Below, one piece after another: positions 35,102 to 43,368 of a stretch of DNA of 64,000 nucleotides (position 1 is the stretch's first letter; the number at the start of each line of letters is the position of its first letter). A model generated the notes under the pieces. It saw only the letters and a program-made list of their open reading frames with translations. It was not told the origin of the DNA and did no database searches. A program made the translations under genes and the position numbers. The stretch comes from Thiotrichales bacterium (GTDB lineage Bacteria; Pseudomonadota; Gammaproteobacteria; Beggiatoales; Beggiatoaceae), in NCBI GenBank assembly GCA_016745035.1, contig JADGDE010000010.1:1-64000 (forward strand). Direction: 5' to 3'.

Positions 35102-36343
35102 TTATTCAGCGCTATCCTCTGCTAGGTCAAATGCCACGTGTAAAGCGCGAACCCCTAGTTCTAAGTATTTTTCATCAACCACCACAGAAACTTTAATTTC
35201 TGAGGTCGAAATCATTTGGATGTTGATATTCTCATCGGCCAAAACCTGAAACATCTTACTGGCAATGCCAGCGTGAGAACGCATTCCGACACCGACCAAG
35301 GACAATTTAACAATATTATTGTCACTGACCACGCCTTTAGCATTGAGCTGCTCGGCACAGTTTTTCACAATGCTTTGCGTTTTTTCAAAGTCATTACGAT
35401 GAACCGTAAAAGTGAAGTCCGTATGACCGCTATCCTCAGAGATATTTTGCACAATCATATCGACTTCGATATTAGCATCAGCGACATCACCGAGAATATG
35501 ATAGGCAATACCCGGTTTATCTGGCACACCCAACACGGTGAGTTTTGCTTCGTCTTTATTAAAGGCAATGCCGGAAATGACGGCTTGTTCCATAATCTCG
35601 TCCTCGGTTGTAATCAATGTGCCTTTAGGCTCTGCGTCAATATCGGTAAAAGAGGAAAGTACCCGTAAAGGGACGTTGTATTTGCTGGCAAACTCGACTG
35701 AACGAATTTGTAACACTTTAGCACCTAAGCTCGCCATCTCTAGCATTTCTTCAAAGGTGATTTTATCCATGCGTCGAGCTTCAGGCACGATACGCGGGTC
35801 AGTGGTATAGACCCCATCGACATCGGTATAAATTTGGCACTCATCAGCTTTTAGCGCTGCTGCGAGTGCCACCGCTGTGGTATCGGAGCCACCACGACCT
35901 AGCGTAGTAATATTGCCATACTCATCTGCACCTTGGAAACCGGCAACTACCACCACACGTCCCTCATTCAAGTCTGCATGAATGCGTTTATCATCAATAT
36001 CAAGGATTCTGGCTTTATTATGAGCGCTGTCGGTAAGAATATGCACTTGAGATCCGGTATAAGATCGCGCATCTTGCCCTTTAGAAATCAATGCCATACT
36101 TAAAAGACTGATAGTGACCTGCTCACCGGTGGCAAGCAAAACATCAAATTCTCTGGCAATCGGGGGCTTTTGAAACTGTTCGGCTAAGGCAACAAGACGA
36201 TTAGTCTCACCACTCATTGCTGAGACCACGACAACGACATCATGCCCTTTTTTTTGGGTAGCAATGACTCTGTTAGCCACATTGCTAATCCGCTCTGGAT
36301 TGGCAACTGATGTGCCACCATATTTTTGTACGATTAATCCCAT
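35102..36343 (-). CDS. lysC: Aspartate kinase
   Basis: A 413-aa monofunctional enzyme, first step of the Asp-family amino acid pathway. It has KYGGTSVANP (K7), the kinase core with GRGGSDTTAVALAAAL (residues ~153-168), TDVDGVYTTDPRIV, and two C-terminal ACT domains (AVISGIAFNKDEAKLTVLG..., LVGVGMRSHAGIASKMFQVLADENINIQMISTSEIKVSVVV) for feedback by Lys and/or Thr. ATG 36343. The gene precedes csrA, with a deleted repeat element in the gap. Confidence 0.95.
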   Translation of the reverse strand: MGLIVQKYGGTSVANPERISNVANRVIATQKKGHDVVVVVSAMSGETNRLVALAEQFQKPPIAREFDVLLATGEQVTISLLSMALISKGQDARSYTGSQVHILTDSAHNKARILDIDDKRIHADLNEGRVVVVAGFQGADEYGNITTLGRGGSDTTAVALAAALKADECQIYTDVDGVYTTDPRIVPEARRMDKITFEEMLEMASLGAKVLQIRSVEFASKYNVPLRVLSSFTDIDAEPKGTLITTEDEIMEQAVISGIAFNKDEAKLTVLGVPDKPGIAYHILGDVADANIEVDMIVQNISEDSGHTDFTFTVHRNDFEKTQSIVKNCAEQLNAKGVVSDNNIVKLSLVGVGMRSHAGIASKMFQVLADENINIQMISTSEIKVSVVVDEKYLELGVRALHVAFDLAEDSAE

Positions 36344-36494
36344 CGTTCTATTTCCGTTTTAAAACTCTCAAGGCAGGCTGAGATGGTTTTAACAACTATT
36401 CCCTGTTTGTAAATAAAGGTGTTGATGTGTATGCTATGACAACGTTTGTGATAGGGCAAACAGGAGTCGATGCATTTGCGTCAACAACAGATTC

Positions 36495-37325
36495 ATGATC
36501 ATACAGGATTTTATTCTACAGGTGAAAGAAAAATCCCATAGAAATGCCCCGCAAGCGCGAAAATCGCGTCCAGAGCAGGCAGAAAGCAGCGAAAAGCTAC
36601 AAAAAGTCCTTGCAAGTACAGGGATTGGCTCGCGTCGTCAAGTGGAAACATGGATTCAAGCCGGTCGCGTGCGGGTCAATCGTGAAACCGCGCATCTAGG
36701 GCAACGGGTTACTGGAGAGGATGCTATTTATGTTGATAAACGCCGCATTCGCTTCTCCAAACATAAAGACAAATACCCCACTGTTTTGTGTTTTCACAAG
36801 CCTGCGGGTTTGATTTGTAGCCGTTCCGACCCAGAAAATCGCCCAACAATTTTTCAAAAACTTCCCAAGCCGCCTCAAGGGCGCTGGATTAGTGTGGGGC
36901 GTTTAGACTTAAATACCAGCGGGCTATTATTGTTGACCAATGATGGTGAATTGGCTAATGCCTTGATGCATCCCTCACAAGCGATAGAACGTGAATATGC
37001 TGTGCGGGTCTTGGGCAAAGTCAATAAAGACATGATCCAACGCCTGCGCGATGGCGTAGACCTAGAAGATGGTTTTGCCCAGTTTAAAGAGCTGTCTCAT
37101 GCGGGTGGACGCGGTGCGAACCAATGGTATCACGCCGTTTTGACCGAAGGGCGACAACGCGAAGTCAGACGCTTATGGGAATCTCAAGGCGTACAAGTCA
37201 GCCGTTTGATTCGAGTCCGTTTTGGCTCAATTGCCTTACCGAGTTATTTGCGTAGTGGCAGAACTGAAAAATTGCCCTTGGCTGCGGTTAAATCCCTGAT
37301 GCGAGATGCTGGTTTGCGTGGATGA
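36495..37325 (+). CDS. rluB: 23S rRNA pseudouridine synthase (RluB-type)
   Basis: A 276-aa protein: N-terminal S4 domain (SEKLQKVLASTGIGSRRQVETWIQAGRVRVN), then the RsuA/RluB catalytic core with GRLDLNTSGLLLLTNDGELANALMHP, catalytic D138, and the C-terminal 'EGRQREVRRLWESQGVQVSRLIRVRFG'. It isomerises a uridine in 23S rRNA helix 89. It is slightly shorter than E. coli RluB (no long tail). Its end overlaps the next ORF (GGATGAGC), forming a coupled run of four genes. Confidence 0.9.
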   Translation: MIIQDFILQVKEKSHRNAPQARKSRPEQAESSEKLQKVLASTGIGSRRQVETWIQAGRVRVNRETAHLGQRVTGEDAIYVDKRRIRFSKHKDKYPTVLCFHKPAGLICSRSDPENRPTIFQKLPKPPQGRWISVGRLDLNTSGLLLLTNDGELANALMHPSQAIEREYAVRVLGKVNKDMIQRLRDGVDLEDGFAQFKELSHAGGRGANQWYHAVLTEGRQREVRRLWESQGVQVSRLIRVRFGSIALPSYLRSGRTEKLPLAAVKSLMRDAGLRG

Positions 37326-38062
37326 GCAGTACGGTTCAAACCATCTCCTTATCGGGGTTGGCGCTGAGTTTTATCCCTGCTATTGTCGTGGTATTTATCG
37401 TCCGGCAATGGGGGCTTGACTACAAACACAGCCTCCACGGCTTTGCCCGCATGTTTTTGCAACTCTCCTTAATTGGCTATTTTTTAACTTACCTATTTGA
37501 AACCGACTACCTTGCCATCATCTTTATTGTATTAACCTTGATGTTATTGGTGTCGAGCTGGATAGCCCTTTATAGCAGTGCCAATCCTAAAGTTTTATAC
37601 CTAAAATCCCTTGCCGCCATTGGGCTTGCTGGGGGCAGCATCTTATTTTTAACCTGCTATTGGGTGCTTAACTTAGATCCTTGGTATGACCCGCGCTACC
37701 TGATTCCTTTAGCGGGGATGCTCTTTTCCAATGCCATGAATGCCATCAGCCTTGCAGTTGAACGCCTAGAAGCCGAACTCAAACAGAAAATCAGCTATGA
37801 AAAAGCCCGCTTAACCGCTTTTCAAGCCGCGCTTATTCCAGTAACTAACTCCCTATTCGCCTTAGGGATTGTCGCTATTCCGGGAATGATGACCGGACAA
37901 ATACTCTCAGGGGTTTCGCCTTTGATTGCCGCCCGTTACCAGATCATGATTTCCTGCATATTATTTGGCGCGGTGGGCATTGCCACCGCCTGTTTTTTAA
38001 CTTGGGTGAGGTCGGATTTTGAATCTCAACCCCACGACACAGAGGTGCAAACACATGGATGA
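37322..38062 (+). CDS. FetB/UPF0014-family permease, shortened in the coupling region
   Basis: A 246-aa membrane protein with about seven transmembrane helices. It matches FetB-type permeases: 'FARMFLQLSLIGYFLTYLF', 'DPRYLIPLAGMLFSNAMNAISLAVERL', 'VAIPGMMTGQILSGVSPLIAARYQIMISCILFGAVGI'. In usual members the loop between the ERL helix and 'ALIP' carries a conserved LALGAT...A cytosolic motif that contacts the ATPase; here that segment (about 17 residues) is missing: EKARLTAFQAALIP. No fetA-like ATPase gene is in the operon. It may be a repurposed or non-ABC relative. Coupled to rluB by ATGA. Confidence 0.75.
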   Translation: MSSTVQTISLSGLALSFIPAIVVVFIVRQWGLDYKHSLHGFARMFLQLSLIGYFLTYLFETDYLAIIFIVLTLMLLVSSWIALYSSANPKVLYLKSLAAIGLAGGSILFLTCYWVLNLDPWYDPRYLIPLAGMLFSNAMNAISLAVERLEAELKQKISYEKARLTAFQAALIPVTNSLFALGIVAIPGMMTGQILSGVSPLIAARYQIMISCILFGAVGIATACFLTWVRSDFESQPHDTEVQTHG

Positions 38063-38240
38063 AACCGCTTTTGATAGCTTGGTAGAAGAAATTTGCCAAC
38101 GGGGTTGTGAAGAAGTTGATCAAATTATTCTCGCGCTTGAACAAGAACTGCCCAGCGCCGAATGGACGCAGCTAGATGCCGACACCCGCAAGCGACTAGC
38201 TAAAGAACTGAGCGACATCATGGCCGTCTATAAAGTATGA
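38055..38240 (+). CDS. Small conserved hypothetical protein, 61 aa
   Basis: MDETAFDSLVEEICQRG... is an acidic, helical protein of 61 aa with no signal or membrane segment. Its ATG overlaps the 3' end of the fetB-like gene; AGAGG lies about nine bases before. Its stop overlaps the next ATG (ATGA). Coding status is supported by position in a coupled four-gene run and by codon use. Function unknown. Confidence 0.6.
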   Translation: MDETAFDSLVEEICQRGCEEVDQIILALEQELPSAEWTQLDADTRKRLAKELSDIMAVYKV

Positions 38241-39133
38241 ATCAGAGCCATTGGCAATCGCTTTATCAAGCCATTAGCGCCACGACAGGAGATAAACTCA
38301 ATAACCCCAAGATTGAAAACATCGGCGGTGGTTGCATCAACCAAGCTTACCGAGTGCGCACTGACAGCAAAGATTATTTCGTCAAACTCAACGACAAAAA
38401 TTTGGCTGATATGTTCGTAGCCGAGGCTGAGGGCTTAGCAGAACTTGCCAGCGCCAAAGCCATCGCTGTGCCCAGCGTTGTTTGTTACGACATCGTCGGG
38501 CAATACAGTTATTTAGTGCTGGATTGGTTTGAAACCGGCATCGGCGGCAATGATAGGCGTTTTGGCGAACAACTTGCCGCTTTGCATCGGCATGAAAAAG
38601 CCCAATTTGGTTGGCATCGAGACAACACCATCGGCGCAACTCACCAGCCCAACGACTGGACAGCCGATTGGGTAAGCTTCTGGCAACAACAACGCCTCGG
38701 TTTTCAACTCGAATTGGCGGCAAAAAATGGACACGGGGGCAAACTGCAAACCCTAGGAGCGCAGTTATTAGAGCGCATTCCCGACTTTTTTACTGACTAC
38801 CAAGCCCGCCCCAGCCTTTTACACGGCGACTTATGGTCAGGCAATTACGCCAGCTTAAAAAATGGCGAGATAATTATTTTCGACCCCGCCGTTTACTATG
38901 GAGACCGTGAAGCCGACCTTGCCATGACCGAATTATTCGGGCGCTTTCCTGCTGATTTTTACGCTGCCTACAACGCAACTTACCCGCTAGATTCAGGCTA
39001 CAGCGTGCGCAAACAACTCTATAATCTCTACCACATTATCAACCATTTGAACTTATTTGGTGGCGGTTATCACGGACAAAGCTTGCGGATGCTGGAAAGT
39101 CTTTTGAGTCAAATACTTCTGTACAAGACATAA
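38237..39133 (+). CDS. Fructosamine kinase-family protein
   Basis: A 298-aa protein with an aminoglycoside phosphotransferase-like fold of the YniA/fructosamine kinase family: 'NIGGGCINQAYRVRTDSKDYFVKLN' (ATP lobe, K in VKLN), 'LLHGDLWSGNYA' (catalytic HGDLWSGN), 'IIIFDPAVYYGDREADLAMTELFG' (metal Asp). It phosphorylates Amadori products to trigger deglycation. ATGA overlap with the 61-aa gene suggests a common mRNA. The gene ends at a cluster of short palindromes and a mobile-element junction. Confidence 0.85.
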   Translation: MNQSHWQSLYQAISATTGDKLNNPKIENIGGGCINQAYRVRTDSKDYFVKLNDKNLADMFVAEAEGLAELASAKAIAVPSVVCYDIVGQYSYLVLDWFETGIGGNDRRFGEQLAALHRHEKAQFGWHRDNTIGATHQPNDWTADWVSFWQQQRLGFQLELAAKNGHGGKLQTLGAQLLERIPDFFTDYQARPSLLHGDLWSGNYASLKNGEIIIFDPAVYYGDREADLAMTELFGRFPADFYAAYNATYPLDSGYSVRKQLYNLYHIINHLNLFGGGYHGQSLRMLESLLSQILLYKT

Positions 39134-39138
39134 TCAAC

Positions 39139-39250
39139 AACTATGGACTGAAAGCCCATAGTTTCAAGTTGCGACTAAAAGTCGCTGTTTCGGCTAAAGC
39201 CGACTGAAAGCTATCTGTCTAAAGACAGTTCAAGGTTTGACTAAAAGTCA
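39139..39250. repeat. Cluster of five short hairpins with CTAAAG/CTGAAAG cores
   Basis: In order: AACTATGG...CCATAGTT (39139-39163), GCGACT-AAA-AGTCGC (39171-39185), CGGCT-AA-AGCCG (39191-39202), CTGTCT-AA-AGACAG (39215-39228), TGACT-AAA-AGTCA (39238-39250). Each is an independent mini-palindrome with the same loop grammar, and different stems. The cluster lies between the fructosamine kinase stop and the IS1-type element. Similar words occur at 22-46. Confidence 0.75.
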
Positions 39251-40130
39251 GCCTACAGTGAAATCATTATCTTTGTGCTGGGGGTGTTCCATATGATATT
39301 TTATGTATTCTTGGTAGTCGTGTATGGGTAGTGGTATAAATTAAATTATCTAAGCATAATGACTGGTTATAATGATGAATAAAATACCAAATAGCGCCAA
39401 TATGGTTTTCGATTTTTTTAGAAAAAGACAAAGCCTTTCTAACCAAACGGGAAATGCGTTGCCTCATCGTGCCATTAAAACGTTCAATATGATTAGTAAG
39501 CCCCGTTTCTTTGCCAATAGCATGATGACGTTTGCTAGGTAAAACGACTTGATAAGCTTCCCAATAGTCAGTGTATGATACGGCACACTGCCGATAGACA
39601 GGGGGCAAAGAATCCCAAAGCTTTTGAGCTGCCTGAGCATCACGTTTTCCAACATATGCACCAACAATCTCTCGAGTCTCACGGTCTAAAGCAAGCCATA
39701 TCCATTGCTTATTTTTCTTCTTTTGCACAAATGACCATATCTCATCACATTCAATGGTGAGTCTGCGTTTAGACTTTTTTCTGACCTGTACCTCACGTGG
39801 TATTTGTTCATATTTTTTATTCGTATATCTTTGCAACCACGATAAAGAAACACCAACAGCTCTAGCAATAGCACTCAAAGCCAGTCGTTCGAGTAATAAT
39901 CTATCAATAAGTGCTATCGTATCTGGGGGAATGGCTTGATTACTATTTTGTGGATTTTCTACAAATTGGCGACGACAGTCTTTGCAAGCATATTTTTGTT
40001 TGCCTGTATGAATACTTCCATTCTTTACAATAGCTTGCGATTGACAACGGGGGCATTTTAACATGTTCATTCTTAATTAGCTGACTAAACCCGTATATTC
40101 TACACTTATTGCTACTGAGACACGACTACC
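39234..40130 (-). mobile_element. IS1-family insertion sequence (approximate ends)
   Basis: A full transposase gene with flanking sequence. The right end as read on the minus strand starts GGTAGTCGTGTCTCAGTAGC and joins directly to the truncated IS5-type ORF. The left end may be GGTTTGACTAAAAGTC at 39234, similar in parts (AGT-AGC...AGTG) but weak, and no target duplication was found. The left boundary overlaps the hairpin cluster, so it is uncertain. Confidence 0.5.
39267..40070 (-). CDS. IS1-family transposase, single ORF
   Basis: A 267-aa protein joining InsA- and InsB-like parts without the frameshift typical of enterobacterial IS1. N-terminal zinc finger (C6, C9, C29, C32), helix-turn-helix (LSAIARAVGVSLSWLQRYTNKK), then a DDE-type core: D109 in CDEIWSFV, D168 in YTDYWEAY, E196 in HIERFNGTMR. 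It appears intact and so potentially active. It sits next to, and probably interrupts, an IS5-type transposase gene. Confidence 0.88.
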   Translation of the reverse strand: MNMLKCPRCQSQAIVKNGSIHTGKQKYACKDCRRQFVENPQNSNQAIPPDTIALIDRLLLERLALSAIARAVGVSLSWLQRYTNKKYEQIPREVQVRKKSKRRLTIECDEIWSFVQKKKNKQWIWLALDRETREIVGAYVGKRDAQAAQKLWDSLPPVYRQCAVSYTDYWEAYQVVLPSKRHHAIGKETGLTNHIERFNGTMRQRISRLVRKALSFSKKIENHIGAIWYFIHHYNQSLCLDNLIYTTTHTRLPRIHKISYGTPPAQR

Positions 40131-40423
40131 CTTTTTTTATTTCTAGCAAGTTTACGGGATGTATCATTTATTTTTTCAAATAAACTTATTTCCATAAATT
40201 TAAGATAATGATGATTAACTGTTTTATATGGAGGGAAATCATGAGGTAGATATTGCCACTGAACACCTGTTTTATTGATGTAAAATATAGCATTTAATAT
40301 TTCACGATATTGTTCCAAACTTACTTTTGATCCTCTTGTATATGGACAGTTTTCTTCGACGATAGGAGCTAAAACCTCCCATTCAACATATGTTATATCT
40401 GATAGATAGCTTTTTCTTTTCAT
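40112..40423 (-). pseudogene. Truncated IS5-type transposase (N-terminal part)
   Basis: 103 codons starting MKRKSYLSDITYVEWEVLAPIVE and containing 'YREILNAIFYINKTGVQWQYLPHDFPPYKTVNHHYLKF', the N-terminal half of an IS5/IS1031-like transposase. It breaks after LARNKKR, where the sequence runs into the IS1-type end and stops (VVVSQ). No downstream half is present, so it is inactive. The 5' end of this same gene recurs at 621-652. Confidence 0.8.
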
Positions 40424-40429
40424 TCTGAA

Positions 40430-40725
40430 TGCATGCGCTGCGAGACATGGAGAGGCGCTAGCCGAGGTCGAGTAGTCCGCGACTAGCCGTCATTTCAGAG
40501 CGTTGAGATAATGTCGATGTGCAGAGCACGAGGAATTATCACGCCGCGTCGAAATGTATGAGGCGTTAAGTCATGGGGGAAGGAGTAAACCGTAGCAGCG
40601 CAGTACGAAGGTCTACGGGAGACACCGGACGTGTCGGGGTAAAAGACAGCATATCAGTCTGAATCTGAGTAGCTCTAAGGACAAGGATGTCCGTGAGCGT
40701 CACGAAGCCAGTCTGATATTCCTCA
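40430..40725 (+). ncRNA. Highly structured RNA, HEARO/omegaRNA-like, without IscB gene
   Basis: About 300 nt with a distinctly different composition and a dense set of complementary stems: CATTTC/GAAATG (40491/40551), enclosing GATAAT/ATTATC (40507/40535) and GTGC-AGA-GCAC; CCGTAG/CTACGG (40590/40613); GACAC/GTGTC (40621/40631); ATATCAG/CTGATAT (40651/40713) enclosing GGACA-AGGA-TGTCC and GTGA-GCG-TCAC. The stretch GAATCTGAGTAGCTCTAAGG with these hairpins recalls the conserved 3' part of HEARO (IscB omegaRNA), from memory. No IscB, TnpB or reverse transcriptase gene follows. The left part starts six bases after the IS5-type start codon. Alternative: an ORF-less ribozyme or unknown RNA. Confidence 0.6.
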
Positions 40726-40733
40726 CATTAAAC

Positions 40734-40747
40734 TTCGCATAGACTCT
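40734..40747. repeat. Copy of the TTCGCATAGACTCT element end
   Basis: Identical for 14 bases to the right terminal repeat of the element at 22611-22776. The other end is not present here. It lies 10 bases after the last stem of the structured RNA, so it may be a scar or part of a shared mobile unit. Confidence 0.55.
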
Positions 40748-40904
40748 TGACATAGGGCAAGGATGCCATTTCCCCATAAAACATCACAAAAAGTAATGGA
40801 TATATAAAAATATTTTAATCTGCGCTATAATTGGCGGCTTTGTGAAAATCAACCGCATTACCTATGCCCGTAAGGATATAGCATGGTAAAAAAAGGATTG
40901 TTTT

Positions 40905-43022
40905 ATGAAATATAAGTTTAGTGTTGGTGTCTGTTTGTTTAGCCCTTTTGTATTTGCTACTCATGAACCCTCCGAAACTGAGCTGTTAGATTTATCGTTG
41001 GAAGAGTTGTTCAAAATTGATATTGTCTCCATCGCCACGGGGAAAAAACAATCCATCCTCTCTGCTCCAGCGACAACACACATTATTGACAGCCAAGCGA
41101 TTCAAGCGATGAATGCCAAGGATTTGGATGAAATCCTAGAAACCGTGCCAGGCTTGCATGTCTCTAGGCACTATTTTACTGGTAATCCTATTTATACCTT
41201 GCGGGGTTTGCATTCATTTACTAATCCCCACCTATTGTTACTCATTAATGATATTCCGATCAATACGTTGATGGATGGTAATCGCGGGCGTGTCTGGGCA
41301 GGTATGCCTGTTGAGGCAATTGCGAAAATTGAAGTTATCAGCGGGCCTGGGTCTGCACTTTATGGCGCAGATGCGGTCAGTGGTGTGATTAATATTTACA
41401 CTAAAACAGCTGAGGAACTACAAGGAACGAAAATAGGGGCGCGCTTGGAGAGTTTTAATACCCAAGCGACTTGGTTACAACACGGGACAACATGGCAAGA
41501 CTTTAATATTGGTTTTAGTCTCGAATATTTTAGCACTGATGGTCACAAGGGCTTGATTCAAGCGGATCAACAAAGTTTTTTTGATAACAAGTTGGGTCTT
41601 AGTGCCTCTAACGCTCCTGGTAATATGAACTTAGCTAAACAAGGCTATGATTTACGCTTAGATGTCAGTCGTGATTTGTGGCGTTTGCGACTTGGCTATC
41701 AAGACCGTGACGATGTGGGTGCGGGCATTGGAATTGTGCAAGCCTTGGATAATAAAGGTGAATATAGAGATAAACGTTTTAATGCTGATTTAAATTATCA
41801 TAACCCGTATTGGAGTAAAGATTGGGATGTGAAAGCCAATGTCAGTTTTTATCGTAATAGTCCTTTAAATAGCCAAGGTTTTCAGTATTTATATCCAGAA
41901 GGGGGTTTTAATGGCAAATACCCTGATGGTTATATCAGTTGGCCGACTTTTAAAGAGCAACACATACGTTTAGCCCTATCCGGCTTTTATGCTGGTTTTG
42001 ATCAGCATTTGATTCGTATTGGTACAGGTTTTTATTTAGGCGATATGTATCATGTCGATCAAACTGCCAATTTTGGCCCTAACCCGCAAACAGGGGAGCC
42101 TTTACCCGCAGGCATTGCGCCAGTGAGCTTTGCTGATCAAGCGTTTGCACCGATGCCTGAAGCTCAGCGTAAAAATTTCCATGCATTTATTCAAGATACC
42201 TGGACGCTGAACAAACAATGGGAAATCACCTCAGGTTTACGTTATGACCATTATTCTGATTTTGGTTCTACGCTTAATCCCCGCGTTGCTATTGTTTGGA
42301 AAACCACGCCCAAACTCACCAATAAATTGCTTTATGGTCAAGCCTTCCGCGCCCCGGCTTTTAATGAGCTGTACAATATTCATAACCCGATGATGCAAGG
42401 TAATCCTGACTTAAACCCAGAAGAAATGGAAACGTGGGAATTAAATTTCACCTATTTACCGCAAAAAAACCTGCAACTGGGGCTAAATCTTTATTATTAT
42501 CAGCTAGCTGAAAAGATTAATTATCGGGCAAATACCAATAACAGTAATACGTTTAATGCCCAAAATGCTGGAGAGCAAGAAACCTATGGCGGTGAATTGG
42601 AAATGCGTTGGCAAATCAATAAAGCCTTTTCTATTAATAGTAATTATGCCTATCAGCACAGCCATTTAATCGGTCGCCAAACAGTAGATGGTGCTTATGC
42701 GCCCGAACACCAAGTTTATACGGGTTTACATTGGAAACTTAACCCAGCATGGACGTTTAATAGTCAAATTAATTGGATTGGTAAAAGAGCGCGAACCATG
42801 AATGATACGCGTGACAATATAGCTAGTCATACTTTAATAGATGCGGGTTTACGTTATCAATATAAGCATTGGGATTTACGCCTTGGTGTGCGTAATTTAC
42901 TCAACCAAGCTGCCAAAGACCCAAGCCCTGGGCCTAATATGCGTGGTATGTTAGGTTTGCCTGAAGATATCCCCTTAGCTAAACGCAATTATTTCTTTGA
43001 AGTGCGTTATCAATTTGATTGA
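40905..43022 (+). CDS. TonB-dependent outer-membrane receptor
   Basis: A 705-aa protein with a signal peptide (FSVGVCLFSPFVFA-TH), a short N-terminal 'LLDLSLEELFKIDIVSIATGKKQ' segment (TonB-box region/linker), plug at about 45-165 ('HIIDSQAIQAMNAKDLDEILETVPGL', 'YTLRGLHSF', 'IAKIEVISGPGSALYGADAVSGVINI') and a barrel ending in FEVRYQFD. This type (IVSIATG... linker) is common in heme, colicin I or vitamin B12-like receptors. Ligand unknown. ATG 40905 follows AAAAAAAGGATTG; TATAAT at about 40827 could be the -10. Confidence 0.88.
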   Translation: MKYKFSVGVCLFSPFVFATHEPSETELLDLSLEELFKIDIVSIATGKKQSILSAPATTHIIDSQAIQAMNAKDLDEILETVPGLHVSRHYFTGNPIYTLRGLHSFTNPHLLLLINDIPINTLMDGNRGRVWAGMPVEAIAKIEVISGPGSALYGADAVSGVINIYTKTAEELQGTKIGARLESFNTQATWLQHGTTWQDFNIGFSLEYFSTDGHKGLIQADQQSFFDNKLGLSASNAPGNMNLAKQGYDLRLDVSRDLWRLRLGYQDRDDVGAGIGIVQALDNKGEYRDKRFNADLNYHNPYWSKDWDVKANVSFYRNSPLNSQGFQYLYPEGGFNGKYPDGYISWPTFKEQHIRLALSGFYAGFDQHLIRIGTGFYLGDMYHVDQTANFGPNPQTGEPLPAGIAPVSFADQAFAPMPEAQRKNFHAFIQDTWTLNKQWEITSGLRYDHYSDFGSTLNPRVAIVWKTTPKLTNKLLYGQAFRAPAFNELYNIHNPMMQGNPDLNPEEMETWELNFTYLPQKNLQLGLNLYYYQLAEKINYRANTNNSNTFNAQNAGEQETYGGELEMRWQINKAFSINSNYAYQHSHLIGRQTVDGAYAPEHQVYTGLHWKLNPAWTFNSQINWIGKRARTMNDTRDNIASHTLIDAGLRYQYKHWDLRLGVRNLLNQAAKDPSPGPNMRGMLGLPEDIPLAKRNYFFEVRYQFD

Positions 43023-43368
43023 GGCAAATTACTCACGCTTGCTGGGGGCAGTTGCTCGGATCATCATATCTGGGCAACCGAATCAAATCACCTAACTAAG
43101 ATTTTCATCAAATAATCATTGCCCTATGCGGCTTTAAAAGGCTTAGTTTTAATCCTAACTTTGGGCATTTGAAGCATAGATTAGTGACCTAATCATTTTG
43201 ATGTGATTGCCTTGTGAACAAAACCTAGGTTAATTTTCAATATAGCGCTGAACACTCTATAATGGGACATTTCGTCATAAGCTACTCTAAGTTGTTAATA
43301 GAATTAAGCTTCAGAGTCAACCCGTTTGTTTCAACTCAAGGGTTTTTTGAGTATTTTTAGAGATAATA
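43023..43368. other. Intergenic region upstream of chemoreceptor gene
   Basis: No ORF. A wobble-containing hairpin GTTGCTCGG...CTGGGCAAC lies about 25 bases past the TonB gene stop, perhaps its terminator. TATAAT at 43258-43263 is a good -10 candidate without a clear -35. ACTCAA...TTGAGT followed by ATTTTTA lies at 43336-43360, just before the MCP start. No riboswitch was recognised. Confidence 0.45.

Noticed and set aside
40430..40725. Retron msr-msd
   Set aside because: The TGAATCTGAG word and stems briefly suggested a retron ncRNA, but no reverse transcriptase gene lies downstream and the inverted a1/a2 ends are not seen. HEARO-like is a better fit.
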